A stretch of 52,852 nucleotides of DNA from JBOGEB01 sp050743125 (GCA_050743125.1 JBOGEB010000009.1:1-52852); one strand, 5' to 3'. Positions 8,577-17,730 are shown, counted from the first letter of the stretch. Translations and numbers: made by a program. The notes: generated by a model from the letters alone, not told the origin.

Positions 8577-9323
8577 ATGTCAACACAACAGACGAGAGCA
8601 CGGGGGCCCGTACTTGCACCGGGGGCGCCAGCGTCCCTCAGCCGGTGGCTGTGGACCTGGATCACGATCGCCATCTTGGTTGTGATCGTCGTCGTCGGCT
8701 TCCTGATCGGCATCGTGAGCGCGTTGTCGTCGATCGACGACAACCTTGGGGTTACGACCGACGCCGTCACCGGAGCGGGCGGGGACGTGAAGTCCCTCCC
8801 TGCGAACGTTCAGAGCGTGAACCAGTCGCTAGGAAACATCGACACCTCCCTGAAGCCCATCCCGGGCCAGGCCGATCAAATCATCGCCGGCCTCACCTCG
8901 ATCAGGAACTCGCTGCAGGGGATCGACGGCTCGCTGAAGTCGACCTCCGCATCGCTGGTCGACACCTCAGGGAAGGCCGGGGGGATCTCAGGGGCACTGG
9001 TGACCACCTCAGGGGCGCTGGGCAACATCGCAGCGTCTCTGGTGACCGTCTCAGGGTCGCTCCGCGACACCTCTTCGGTGCTCATCAAGGTCGAGGACAA
9101 GGCCGGCGACATCACGGACGTGCTCGTGGACGCGCATGATCCGAAGGACAAGCTCGGCGCGAAGAACATCTTCGAACGCGTCGCGGTCGCCAACGGCGTG
9201 CTCCGGAGTGCCAAGAGGGACACCGGCAACATCATCGAGGAGCTCGAGTCGGTCAACAACCACCTGAGCAGCATCTGCCGGGCGCTGTTCGTGATTCCTG
9301 GCCAGTGCGGACCGAGAGGGTAA
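8577..9323 (+). CDS. Membrane-anchored heptad-repeat stalk protein 2
   Basis: Unrecognised family, 248 residues, 13 bp after stalk protein 1 with a strong AGGAGGGG site. The N-terminus is cytoplasmic and a single membrane helix lies at about residues 27-48 (TWITIAILVVIVVVGFLIGI). The external part again runs in seven-residue units: LQGIDGS, LKSTSAS, LVDTSGK, AGGISGA, LVTTSGA, LGNIAAS, LVTVSGS, LRDTSSV. The tail carries two cysteines (SSICRAL and GQCGPRG). It is related in design rather than in plain sequence to the first and third proteins. A structural role at the cell surface is inference. Confidence 0.75.
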   Translation: MSTQQTRARGPVLAPGAPASLSRWLWTWITIAILVVIVVVGFLIGIVSALSSIDDNLGVTTDAVTGAGGDVKSLPANVQSVNQSLGNIDTSLKPIPGQADQIIAGLTSIRNSLQGIDGSLKSTSASLVDTSGKAGGISGALVTTSGALGNIAASLVTVSGSLRDTSSVLIKVEDKAGDITDVLVDAHDPKDKLGAKNIFERVAVANGVLRSAKRDTGNIIEELESVNNHLSSICRALFVIPGQCGPRG

Positions 9324-9327
9324 TCAG

Positions 9328-10050
9328 ATGACCAGACTGCGTGAGGAGCGGGGGTTGGCGGGGGCGATGCTCATCGTCGTCATCGCTTGGGCCCTGCTCG
9401 CGGTCTTGATGCTCACCCGGACCCTCATCTCCGCGCAGCAGATCCAGACGCGCGTGGTGACGATCAACAACGAAGTCGGACCGATCAACAAGGACCTTGA
9501 TTCGGCGAAGCTGGCCACGGACACGGCCAAAATCGCCAAGGAGATCGAGGTCGCGGCCAAGCCGCTGTCAGGACAACTCGGTCAGGTGGTCGCAACGGTA
9601 CCGAATATCAACAAGAGCGCCTCCTCGATCCTCGCGACCACAGGACCGATCAATCAGACGGTCCTGACCATCAACCAGGGCGTCACTCCGCTCGCCGGGA
9701 CGGTGGGTTCGATCAACTCGAACGCCCTCTCCATCAACCAGACTGTGGATTCGATCAAAGCGAACGCCACGTCGATCAACCGGCACGTCCACACCATCTT
9801 CAGCAGCGCCTCAGGGATCAACGACAAGGCGAGAACGATCAACAACGGCGTCGCGGGAATCAATCATCGCGCCGATGTCGTGATCGCCTCCGCTCGAGCG
9901 CTTACAGGCAATCTCGACACCATCAGCAACGTGGTGGTCCCGTCCATCGACCGGCATGCCAACCAGATCGACTGCACCGTCATCGTCAAGACGTTGGCGG
10001 ATCTGAACACCGCTCTGCTGAAGGCAAGAGGCTCAGCCTGCAGGCGGTAA
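9328..10050 (+). CDS. Membrane-anchored heptad-repeat stalk protein 3
   Basis: Unrecognised family, 240 residues, starting 4 bp after stalk protein 2. The membrane helix is near residues 10-28 (AMLIVVIAWALLAVLML). Exact heptads return with the I-N signature of protein 1: INKSASS, INQTVLT, INQGVTP, INSNALS, INQTVDS, INRHVHT, INDKART, INNGVAG, INHRADV. Two cysteines close the protein (IDCTV and SACRR). Shared signature and adjacency indicate that proteins 1 and 3 arose by duplication. Serine, threonine and asparagine are abundant between the hydrophobic positions, as in extracellular stalks. Confidence 0.75.
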   Translation: MTRLREERGLAGAMLIVVIAWALLAVLMLTRTLISAQQIQTRVVTINNEVGPINKDLDSAKLATDTAKIAKEIEVAAKPLSGQLGQVVATVPNINKSASSILATTGPINQTVLTINQGVTPLAGTVGSINSNALSINQTVDSIKANATSINRHVHTIFSSASGINDKARTINNGVAGINHRADVVIASARALTGNLDTISNVVVPSIDRHANQIDCTVIVKTLADLNTALLKARGSACRR

Positions 10051-10057
10051 TTCTGGG

Positions 10058-10741
10058 TCAGCCAGGGAGCACACGGAAAGAGTTCGCGATTTGGTCGAAC
10101 ACCGAAGCCCGCTTCTGGAACTGGTCTTCCGGGATAGCCTGAAAGACCAGGGTGATCATCATGTCGCCCTTGAACAGGAAGTAATGGGAGTGTGCTCCCT
10201 GCTGCCCGGCCTGGCCGCTGGGGAAGGTGTAGAGGTAGAAGTACCCTGGGAGTCCGCCCACCCGGACCTGCTTGGGTCCGCTGATGACCTTGACGCCCTC
10301 ACCCGATGTGACGATCTGGTTCGTGACGCTCGTCATACCTGGGAGTTCGCTTGGCCCGACCTGCAAACCCAGGCGGGCCACCCGCACCAGGAAGGAATCG
10401 CGCTGATTGAGTGCCGCCAACAGGGCGACCTCGGGATCATCAGGCACCTCCAAGACCTTCCAGTCCTTCGGATAGGAGACCGAGAACCCGGCCTTCTCGT
10501 CGCGGAACTCGACGAAGCCTGCGGGCAGGCTGGGAACCGGCGAGGGGCTGGAGGTCGTCGCCTTGGGGGATGCAGGCGCAGGAGGAGCGGAGGCCACGGG
10601 GGACGAGAGGGTCGAGGGGGACGGCGGCGATTGGCGCGGAGCCACGGCCTGCCGCCCGGTGAGCGTCGTGATCCCCGCCACGGCCACCACGGCCACCGCG
10701 GTGGCTCCTCCGGCCACGATTGCCCGACGGCGGGCAGTCAT
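10058..10741 (-). CDS. Membrane-anchored PsbP-like protein
   Basis: The 227-residue product starts at ATG 10741, eight bases after GGAGGT on the minus strand. It has an N-terminal membrane anchor (AIVAGGATAVAVVAVAGITT), then a linker rich in proline, serine and alanine, then a globular domain opening with GFSVSYPKDWKV. That opening is typical of PsbP/DUF1795-type extracytoplasmic domains. The end, FDQIANSFRVLPG, is also characteristic. It is transcribed toward the three stalk genes and is embedded in the cluster, so it may be a surface partner. Function is unknown. Confidence 0.7.
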   Translation of the reverse strand: MTARRRAIVAGGATAVAVVAVAGITTLTGRQAVAPRQSPPSPSTLSSPVASAPPAPASPKATTSSPSPVPSLPAGFVEFRDEKAGFSVSYPKDWKVLEVPDDPEVALLAALNQRDSFLVRVARLGLQVGPSELPGMTSVTNQIVTSGEGVKVISGPKQVRVGGLPGYFYLYTFPSGQAGQQGAHSHYFLFKGDMMITLVFQAIPEDQFQKRASVFDQIANSFRVLPG

Positions 10742-10997
10742 GCGAGCACCTCCATTCCACGAATCGGTCCCCGAACCGACAATCTTGCCTTCTCGGATTC
10801 TCGTTGCTCGTCTACAATCAGTGTGCTGGGTCTCTCGTAGCACGGGCTCAGGAGCACGGCCATGTTGTTCTCCTTGTCGGCGATGCACTCGTGGTCCGCA
10901 TGGCGGACGCAGAGTAACGGGTCCCTTTTCACTAGTCCAATGAGCAGGTGGAGGTTAGCACCTGCGAGGCCAAGTCGATTCAGCTAGGGGAGGCCAG

Positions 10998-11273
10998 ATG
11001 CTGTTGGCACAACAGATAGAAGGGGCTCCGCGCCTCTTCGGTTGGTACCTGGGAATCGCGATCGCATTCCTCGTCATTGTGGTGGTCGTGGCCATCGTGT
11101 CCGCGATCTTGACACTCGCCGCTCGTATCAGCCAGCAAGCACAGACGGCGATCCAAGGGCTGGAGCAGGTTCGGATCAACACTGCCCCGCTGGCAGGGGT
11201 GGACGCGACCAACTCGTGCGGTTTGGCGATCCTCAAGGCGTGCCAGACCGCCCGCGGAGCACTGGGAGGGTGA
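10998..11273 (+). CDS. Small single-pass membrane protein, 91 aa
   Basis: Unrecognised. After a short N-terminus the membrane helix is IAIAFLVIVVVVAIVSAIL, followed by an amphipathic stretch (ARISQQAQTAIQGLEQVRIN) and a short tail with two cysteines eight residues apart (NSCGLAILKACQTA). The cysteine-tipped tail resembles that of the three stalk proteins, so this may be a short version. The ribosome site GGGGAGG stands five bases before the ATG. It begins the second part of the cluster, after a 256-bp gap that probably contains divergent promoters. Confidence 0.68.
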   Translation: MLLAQQIEGAPRLFGWYLGIAIAFLVIVVVVAIVSAILTLAARISQQAQTAIQGLEQVRINTAPLAGVDATNSCGLAILKACQTARGALGG

Positions 11274-11278
11274 GTGCC

Positions 11279-11560
11279 ATGCCTACTGTCGTGCTAGGTC
11301 TTGCGCGTGAAGAGATCACCTTCTGGTGGATCTCGCTGGGAATCGGACTCGTCGTCGTCGCCGTCGTGATCGCCTTGCTGACGTTCCTGCTCCTGCTCGT
11401 GCGCGACATAGACGCGGGTGTCAGCGGGGTCCTGAGCACGGCGGTCAGCGTGCTGGGAAACACCAGCCTGATCGCAAAGCTTGGGACCACTGCCGGGGCC
11501 TTGGAGGAGATAAAGAAAGAAGCCCTCCGCCACGATGCGCTCCTGAGGAGCAAGCTATGA
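11279..11560 (+). CDS. Small single-pass membrane protein, 93 aa
   Basis: Unrecognised. It begins at ATG 11279 with GGGAGGG eight bases upstream, only 5 bp after the previous stop. The N-terminal segment TVVLGLAREEITFWW leads into a long membrane helix (LGIGLVVVAVVIALLTFLLLL), then a soluble part with spaced hydrophobic residues (SGVLSTAVSVLGNTSLIAKL) and a charged end EEIKKEALRHDALLRSKL. The layout is like DUF948-type anchored proteins, though I cannot claim membership. Its stop overlaps the next start as ATGA. Confidence 0.65.
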   Translation: MPTVVLGLAREEITFWWISLGIGLVVVAVVIALLTFLLLLVRDIDAGVSGVLSTAVSVLGNTSLIAKLGTTAGALEEIKKEALRHDALLRSKL

Positions 11561-11898
11561 GCAGCCAGGGATTGCTTGTCCTGCTGACCGTCATCGAGGT
11601 TGTGGCGCTGGTCGCGGTGCTTGCGCTGTTCCTCATTCTCATCGCGGCCCGGCTGCGCTCGATCGCGGAAACACTCGGCCAGGTGGCTGGGGGTGCATCC
11701 ACGATTGAGTCGCACGTCCGTCAGGTCGGCCCTGGTGCCGGGCAGATCAACAAGACGCTCGGCGAGATTGTAGGAGCCCTCCCAGGCATTGCGCAAAAAG
11801 CCGAGACACTTGCCGACATCGTCGAGCAGGGGCGCGCGCAACCCGAGGCGGGTGGCGTGCAGAAGACTAGGACGAAGTTCACCTACTATGACAGGTAG
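11557..11898 (+). CDS. Small membrane-anchored coiled-coil protein, 113 aa
   Basis: Unrecognised. ATG 11557 overlaps the previous stop codon, so translation is probably coupled. The membrane helix is LVLLTVIEVVALVAVLALFL, then a helical region LRSIAETLGQVAGGASTIES and VGPGAGQINKTLGEIVGALPG, which repeats in spirit in the 82-residue protein at 12173. It ends in a basic, aromatic tail (RTKFTYYDR). The position inside the operon argues that it works with its neighbours. Confidence 0.65.
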   Translation: MSSQGLLVLLTVIEVVALVAVLALFLILIAARLRSIAETLGQVAGGASTIESHVRQVGPGAGQINKTLGEIVGALPGIAQKAETLADIVEQGRAQPEAGGVQKTRTKFTYYDR

Positions 11899-11909
11899 GA
11901 GAGTGGCAC

Positions 11910-12158
11910 ATGTTTTTATGGTGGATCGGTAACCTGGTCTTGCTTGTGGTGATCGTCCCGGTGGTGGTTTTGCTGCTCCAGAGGCTCCTGAAAGCCACTG
12001 TCGAGATCAAGCGCAACACCGACAAGATCCTCGATCGGGCTCTCGCCATATCTGGCCACCTTAACGCGGTGCCAGCGTTCGTGAGAACCAGCCTCCTAGT
12101 GAAGGACGTAGGCGGCGGCGTGCTGCGGTACGGAGCAGCAATCGACCGAATTCTGTAG
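11910..12158 (+). CDS. Small membrane-anchored protein, 82 aa
   Basis: Unrecognised. The protein opens directly with a membrane helix (WWIGNLVLLVVIVPVVVLLL), then a helical, mixed-charge segment KATVEIKRNTDKILDRALAI and a glycine-containing end. AGGAGAG precedes the start by a good distance. It is 11 bp downstream of the preceding gene and 14 bp upstream of the next, with all genes on the plus strand, so it belongs to the same transcript. Confidence 0.65.
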   Translation: MFLWWIGNLVLLVVIVPVVVLLLQRLLKATVEIKRNTDKILDRALAISGHLNAVPAFVRTSLLVKDVGGGVLRYGAAIDRIL

Positions 12159-12172
12159 AGAGGAGCAGCCGT

Positions 12173-12421
12173 ATGCCACCCGTCGCGATCGTCACAATCA
12201 TCATCGCGCTTCTCATTGTGGCCGCCTTGGCGTTCTACCTCATCAAGGTCACGCTGCTGCTCAAGGATGTGAACGCCACTCTATCAAAAGTGATCGGCGG
12301 CGTTCTAGGGATCGCTGATCAAGCTCAACCCATCGGCCCGGTCCTCGGCGAGATCAATAAGGATCTCGGCGGCGTGCAAGCGGCGCTCCAGGGGTTGCTG
12401 GCCAAGAAGGGCGCCGCGTGA
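12173..12421 (+). CDS. Small membrane-anchored protein, 82 aa
   Basis: Unrecognised last gene of the cluster. A membrane helix (IVTIIIALLIVAALAFYLI) is followed by VTLLLKDVNATLSKVIGG and then AQPIGPVLGEINKDLGGVQA, which resembles VGPGAGQINKTLGEIVGA in the gene at 11557. The two probably share ancestry. GAGGAG lies upstream of the ATG. A strong terminator follows about 100 bp after the stop. Confidence 0.65.
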   Translation: MPPVAIVTIIIALLIVAALAFYLIKVTLLLKDVNATLSKVIGGVLGIADQAQPIGPVLGEINKDLGGVQAALQGLLAKKGAA

Positions 12422-12519
12422 GTTAACTGGAATACACGTATACATCGCTTAACGATTTGCTGAACGGGGCTCGAGGGAATTCAGCGGGCCTTGCGCGGGG
12501 GTCGTAAGCGGGTGTTGAA

Positions 12520-12563
12520 CATGGTCCTGGTCTCCCGAGCGCAGACCAGGACCATGCCCTTTT
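12520..12563 (+). terminator. Rho-independent terminator after the membrane-protein cluster
   Basis: A perfect 14-bp stem (CATGGTCCTGGTCT at 12520-12533 pairing with 12543-12556) encloses a nine-base loop and is followed by CCC and four T residues at 12560-12563. The stem reads equally well on both strands, but the T run is on the plus strand. It separates the cluster from the glutamate dehydrogenase gene. Confidence 0.8.
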
Positions 12564-12657
12564 CATTCGTTGTGATACGTGCCGCGAACTCCTGGCGGCC
12601 GGCCTTGCCGCGAGTGGTCCAAGCGAAAGACTCCCATGAGCTTCGTGTGCTGTGGGG

Positions 12658-15600
12658 ATGTCTCCGGATGACACCGAGGGCCTGGGCGGAGTGCTCCCCG
12701 CCTCGCAAGGCGCGATCCTGCAACGCCGCGTACTGGCTGTCCTCAAGCCGACCCGCAACGCCGCGAGGCGGGATGCTTTGCGCACGAACGCACAGGTTTT
12801 CCTGCGGGCCACCAGTGCGGGCAGGAGATCGACCAGCCAGACGTTGAAGCGGGTGGAGAAATACCTGGACGAGGCTATGGACGACCACACCACGTGCGCA
12901 TCTGTGCAGGACTCGGGCGCGCTGCGCACGTTGCTCGACCGGATCGACTCGCTTCTGCCGGCGGAGCAGGCTGTGCTCGTGAAGGCGCTTGCGCGGGCAA
13001 GCTACCGGTTCGTGCCGGCCCGTCGCTTCGCCCAGCTGAACCTCGACGTGACCGCGCGCTCGCTCGCCCGCGTGCTCGTCTTCATCGAGCGGTGCCTCCC
13101 TGGAGCGGTGAGTCTGCGCGTCGAGCCCGACGAGCCCGGTAAGGAGGGCACGGGTGCGGATCCATCTGGGACGTCTGGCACGATCGTCGAGATCCACATG
13201 GAGGATGCGCCGTTCCTCCTTGCCACGGTGGAGGCCGAGCTGGAACAGCTCGGCCTCCACCGTGGCGACGTGCTGCATCCCGTCTTCGGGGTCCGCCGTG
13301 ACGACGGCGGCCGACTGGTGGAGATCCTCCCGGCCCGCGGGGCCGCGCACCGGGAGACGTACCTGCGCCTGAGCTTGTCCCATCGCCTTGACTCACGCCG
13401 CTGCGCGGACGTCGCCGATCGGGTCGCCGCTGCGCTCCAGGACGTCCGGCGCGCTACCCGGGATTATCAGCAGATGTGCGAGCAGCTCGAGGAAGTGCTC
13501 TACGCCACCCGCGCGAGCGCGGGCTCTCGGTACGAGCTTACGGAGGTGGACGAGGTCATCGACCTGCTGAACTGGCTGCGCCAGGACCACTTCATCCTGC
13601 TCGGCTACCGCGAGTACGACCTGTTCGGCGGTGCGGTTTGTGTGAAGACACGCTCTGGCCTGGGGATCCTTGATGACGAGACCTCATCCGCCTTCGCCCG
13701 CCCGGTTGCGGTGGCGGATCTGAGCCCAGCGGTGCGCGAGGAGGTGGAGACCGGACGGCTTCTTATCGTCACGCGGACCAACCGGCTCAGTACCGTCTAC
13801 CGCCACGTCCCCATGGTCTACGTCGGGGTGAAAAAGGTCCACGATGGTGAGATCACGGGAGAGTTCCGGCTGCTTGGCCTCTACGCGCAGCGCGCGTTCG
13901 CCGAGCCGTCGAGTGAGATCCCGGTCCTCCGGCGCAAGCTCGCGTCAATCGTCGCCAACTCTGACCTGATCGAGCACTCCCACGATGAGCGTGCGGTACG
14001 GCTCCTGTTTGACTCGTTTCCGAAGCATGAGCTGTTCGAGGCGGACGCTCATGTGTTGGCGCGGATGTTCTCCGAGCTGCTTGACACCTCCCGGCGCCAT
14101 GAGCCACGCGTCCTGCTCCGCGACGAGCCTGCTCGCCAGAGCGTCTCTGCGCTTGTCGCGGTGCCGAGAGAGCGCTTCAGTGACGAGGTGCTCTTGGAGA
14201 TCCAACGCGTCGTCGAGCGGTGGCTGGGCGGACGCACGGGCGGGTACCACCTGGCGATGGCGGACCAGGACATGGCCCTTCTCCACTTCCGTGTCGATGG
14301 CGTGACCGAGCCCGCAGGGCAGACCGAGGAGCTCGACCGCCGCGTGGCCGCCCTGCTCCGCACATTCCATGACGATCTCATGGACGCGCTGGCCGACGCG
14401 TGGGGCCACGCGGAGGCCAACAGAATCCTCGCGTCCTGGGGCAGATGCCTGCCGCTCGGTTACACCGACAGCACCGATGTCACCACCGCACGGGAAGATC
14501 TCGCCGAGCTTGAGCGCCTGCGGAGTGAGGGCACAGGTGACGCAGACGCTGGAGGGCGGGAAGCGCAAGAGGGCTCAGTGAGAATGGCGCTGCGGCAGAA
14601 CCGGTCCGGCGATGGGGGGCTGCGGTTTCGCCTTTACCGGGCAGGCCCGAGCGTCGAGCCGGCCCGGATCCTTCCCGTGCTGGAGAGCTTGGGGCTCGCG
14701 GTCGTCGAGGAAGTCCCGCACCGCCTCGTTGGCACGCCGATCGGTGAGGTCCACATCCACGACTATGGGGTCCGGGGGCACGCTGATCTCGGCGAGGCCG
14801 ACCGGACCCGCCTCGCCCGCGCCGCGCTGGCGATGTGGGAGGGGCGGTCCGAAACCGACTCGCTGAACCGGCTCGTCGACCGGGCAGGCGTCGAGTGGGA
14901 GGACGTGGCGGTTCTGCGGGCCTACCGCCGGTACCGGCGCCAGGTCGGGACGCCGTACACAGAGTCGTACACGAACGACGCCCTCGCCGAGCACCCGCTG
15001 GTCGCTCGGGCGCTGCTCGACTACTTCGCCGCGCGCCTGGACCCTGCGGACGGAGATCGGACCGACGAGGAGGCCGCCCGCCAGCGGGTCGAGGATGCGC
15101 TTGCAGTCGTCGAGCGGCTCGACCAGGACCGAATCCTCCGTGGCTTTCTCAACCTCGTCGATGCGACGCTCCGGACGAACCGGTGGCGGCAGGACCGACA
15201 GGCGCTGGCGCTCAAGCTTGAGAGCACGGCCGTAATGGACATGCCTAAGCCTCTACCTTATGTAGAGATATTTGTCTCCAGCCCTGAGCTGGAGGCAGTT
15301 CACCTGCGCGGTGGCCCGATCGCGCGCGGCGGCGTGCGCTGGAGCGATCGGGTCGAGGACTTCCGTACCGAGGTGCTCGGCCTGATGAAGACTCAGATGA
15401 CAAAAAACGCGGTGATCGTTCCAACCGGGGCAAAGGGCGGGTTCGTGCTCAAGCGGAGGGTGAGCGGGACCGGCGCTGGGGTCCATGCTGAGGTGCGGCG
15501 CCAGTACGAGACGTTCGTCCGCGCGCTGCTCGACGTCACCGACAATGTGGTCGGCGGGCACGCCGTCCACCCTGAGCAGGTAAGGGCGCGCGACGGCGAC

Positions 15601-17706
15601 GACCCTTATCTCGTCGTCGCCGCTGACCGTGGCACCGCGACGTTCTCCGACCTCGCGAACGCGATCGCCGCCGAGTACGGGTGCTGGCTCGGCGACGCGT
15701 TCGCGTCGGGCGGGTCGCACGGGTACGACCACAAGGCGCTGGGCATCACCGCGCGCGGCGCATGGGTGGCGGTCCAGCGGCACTTTCGCGAGCTCGGCGT
15801 CGATGTGCAGACCGAGGCGGTCACCGTCGTCGGGGTGGGGGACATGTCCGGCGACGTGTTCGGCAATGGGATGCTGCGCAGCCACGCGCTCGAGCTCGTC
15901 GCCGCCTTTGACCACCGGGACATCTTCTTGGACCCCGACCCCGACCCCGCCCGGGCCTACGAGGAGCGCAAGCGGCTGTTCGAGTTGGAATCCTCCTCGT
16001 GGCAGGACTACGACCGCGAGGTGCTGAGCCCTGGCGGGGGGGTGTGGCCGCGTACGGTCAAGCGGATCCCGCTGGCCGACCCGGTGCGCCGGCGGCTGGG
16101 CATCGCTGCCGAGGCGGTCTCACCGCCGGAGCTCATCCAAGCGCTGCTCGGCGCTCGGGTCGACCTGTTGTTCTTCGGCGGCATCGGCACGTTCGTCAAG
16201 GCTTCCGGCGAGACCCACGCCGACGTCGGCGATCGTGCGAACGACGCCATCCGAATCGACGCGAATCAGCTGCGCGCACGGGTGATCGGCGAGGGCGCGA
16301 ACCTTGGCGTCACGCAGCGCGGTCGGATCGAGTACGCGCTCAAGGGCGGGCGTTGCAACACCGATTGGGTCGACAACTCGGCCGGCGTCGACACCTCTGA
16401 CCGTGAGGTCAACCTTAAGATCCTGTTCGCGGCGGCGTCCGACGCCGGGACACTCGAGGAGGCCGAGCGTGACGAGCTGCTCCGGTCGATGAGCGACGAA
16501 GTCGGCGCTGCGGCGTGTCGCGACGTCTACCTCCAGACGCGGGCGATCAGCCAGGAATTCGCGTGCTCATCGCGCGGCATGGACGCGTACGAGCAGCTTA
16601 TGACCGACCTCGAGGCCGCCGGCAGGCTCGACCGCGACGTCGAGGCGCTCCCGTCGAGCGCCGAGACGGAACGTCGGTGCGCAGTCGATGCTGGGCTGAC
16701 CCGGCCCGAGGCCGCAGTGCTGCTCTGCCATGCCAAGGCATACCTCGTCGCGCAGCTGCTCGACTCACCGCTGCCTGATCAGCTCTGCCTTCAGTCGACG
16801 TTGAGGTCATATTTCCCGTCGCTCGCGGTTACTCGCTTTGGTGGCCTGCTCGACCGACATCGGCTGCGCCGGGAGCTCGTCGCGACCGTGGTTGCGAACG
16901 ATGTGCTCAACCGCATGGGAGTCACGTGGGTGAGCCGTACGGCCCACGAGTTCGGCTGCGCCGACTTCGAGGTTGTCTCCGCCTACTGGGTCGCCAGGGA
17001 GGTGGCGGACGCGGACGCGCTTTACCGGTCGATCGAGGACCTGGACGAGCGGGTCGAGCCACTGCTCCAGATGGAGCTGGAGAGCCAGGTCGACCAACTG
17101 CTCGACACGTACGCGCGAGTGAACATCCGGCACGGTGGCGCGGGGGACATCGCCGCCGCTGTCGCTATGGACCGCCCGGTGTTCGGTGAGCTGGAGGAGG
17201 CGCTGTTGTCGGGCGGGAGCCATGGCCGACGAGGTCTGCGCAGGCCGCTCGCCCAGCGTTACGAAGACCTCGGTCTGGAGTCCGAGCTCGCGAACCGCAT
17301 CGCCTGCTTGCCCGACCTCGAGATTGTCCCCGACGTCGCGGCAGTCGCCCGCGCGAGCCGCCAGCCCGTGCCGCACGTGTACGAGGTCTTCGTCGGCCTC
17401 GCCAGCGCTCTGCCGTTCGACTTGCTCCGCGACCGGCTCGCCCGTTTGAAGCCGGACGGTCACTGGGAGCGCTGGCAGCACCGCGGCCTCCTCGACGAGT
17501 TGGCGGAACTCGGCCGCGCCGCTGCTACCCGCGCGATCTGCGGGCAGCCCGACGCCTCACCAGACGAGACGGTGGTCCGCTTCCTCGCCGACCGTGCGGC
17601 GCCACGCGAGCGCGTGCGGTCCCTCATCCGCATGCTCGACCGCTCCGACACCGCCACCCTCCACGCGCTCGCCGTCGTGGTCAGGGCACTCCACGGCATC
17701 CTGTAG
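12658..17706 (+). CDS. gdh: NAD-specific glutamate dehydrogenase, large (180-kDa) type
   Basis: About 1682 residues, the length of the large bacterial NAD-GDH class that converts glutamate to 2-oxoglutarate and ammonia. The long N-terminal regulatory part contains RQDHFILLGYREYDLF, typical of the class. The catalytic domain starts near residue 880 with RGGVRWSDRVEDFRTEVLG and MTKNAVIVPTGAKGGFVLK (lysines for substrate binding). The nucleotide-binding part includes GVGDMSGDVFGNGMLRS and FFGGIGTFVKASGETHADVG. GTG 12652 is an alternative start; neither has an ideal ribosome site. It lies upstream of the thiamine genes without an obvious functional link. Confidence 0.93.
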   Translation: MSPDDTEGLGGVLPASQGAILQRRVLAVLKPTRNAARRDALRTNAQVFLRATSAGRRSTSQTLKRVEKYLDEAMDDHTTCASVQDSGALRTLLDRIDSLLPAEQAVLVKALARASYRFVPARRFAQLNLDVTARSLARVLVFIERCLPGAVSLRVEPDEPGKEGTGADPSGTSGTIVEIHMEDAPFLLATVEAELEQLGLHRGDVLHPVFGVRRDDGGRLVEILPARGAAHRETYLRLSLSHRLDSRRCADVADRVAAALQDVRRATRDYQQMCEQLEEVLYATRASAGSRYELTEVDEVIDLLNWLRQDHFILLGYREYDLFGGAVCVKTRSGLGILDDETSSAFARPVAVADLSPAVREEVETGRLLIVTRTNRLSTVYRHVPMVYVGVKKVHDGEITGEFRLLGLYAQRAFAEPSSEIPVLRRKLASIVANSDLIEHSHDERAVRLLFDSFPKHELFEADAHVLARMFSELLDTSRRHEPRVLLRDEPARQSVSALVAVPRERFSDEVLLEIQRVVERWLGGRTGGYHLAMADQDMALLHFRVDGVTEPAGQTEELDRRVAALLRTFHDDLMDALADAWGHAEANRILASWGRCLPLGYTDSTDVTTAREDLAELERLRSEGTGDADAGGREAQEGSVRMALRQNRSGDGGLRFRLYRAGPSVEPARILPVLESLGLAVVEEVPHRLVGTPIGEVHIHDYGVRGHADLGEADRTRLARAALAMWEGRSETDSLNRLVDRAGVEWEDVAVLRAYRRYRRQVGTPYTESYTNDALAEHPLVARALLDYFAARLDPADGDRTDEEAARQRVEDALAVVERLDQDRILRGFLNLVDATLRTNRWRQDRQALALKLESTAVMDMPKPLPYVEIFVSSPELEAVHLRGGPIARGGVRWSDRVEDFRTEVLGLMKTQMTKNAVIVPTGAKGGFVLKRRVSGTGAGVHAEVRRQYETFVRALLDVTDNVVGGHAVHPEQVRARDGDDPYLVVAADRGTATFSDLANAIAAEYGCWLGDAFASGGSHGYDHKALGITARGAWVAVQRHFRELGVDVQTEAVTVVGVGDMSGDVFGNGMLRSHALELVAAFDHRDIFLDPDPDPARAYEERKRLFELESSSWQDYDREVLSPGGGVWPRTVKRIPLADPVRRRLGIAAEAVSPPELIQALLGARVDLLFFGGIGTFVKASGETHADVGDRANDAIRIDANQLRARVIGEGANLGVTQRGRIEYALKGGRCNTDWVDNSAGVDTSDREVNLKILFAAASDAGTLEEAERDELLRSMSDEVGAAACRDVYLQTRAISQEFACSSRGMDAYEQLMTDLEAAGRLDRDVEALPSSAETERRCAVDAGLTRPEAAVLLCHAKAYLVAQLLDSPLPDQLCLQSTLRSYFPSLAVTRFGGLLDRHRLRRELVATVVANDVLNRMGVTWVSRTAHEFGCADFEVVSAYWVAREVADADALYRSIEDLDERVEPLLQMELESQVDQLLDTYARVNIRHGGAGDIAAAVAMDRPVFGELEEALLSGGSHGRRGLRRPLAQRYEDLGLESELANRIACLPDLEIVPDVAAVARASRQPVPHVYEVFVGLASALPFDLLRDRLARLKPDGHWERWQHRGLLDELAELGRAAATRAICGQPDASPDETVVRFLADRAAPRERVRSLIRMLDRSDTATLHALAVVVRALHGIL

Positions 17707-17730
17707 CGGCGCGTCGCTGACGCGTCTTCG

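Noticed and set aside
12423..13383. Minus-strand frames opposite the start of the glutamate dehydrogenase gene
   Set aside because: They cross the terminator and the gdh coding region and show no domain; they are antisense shadows.
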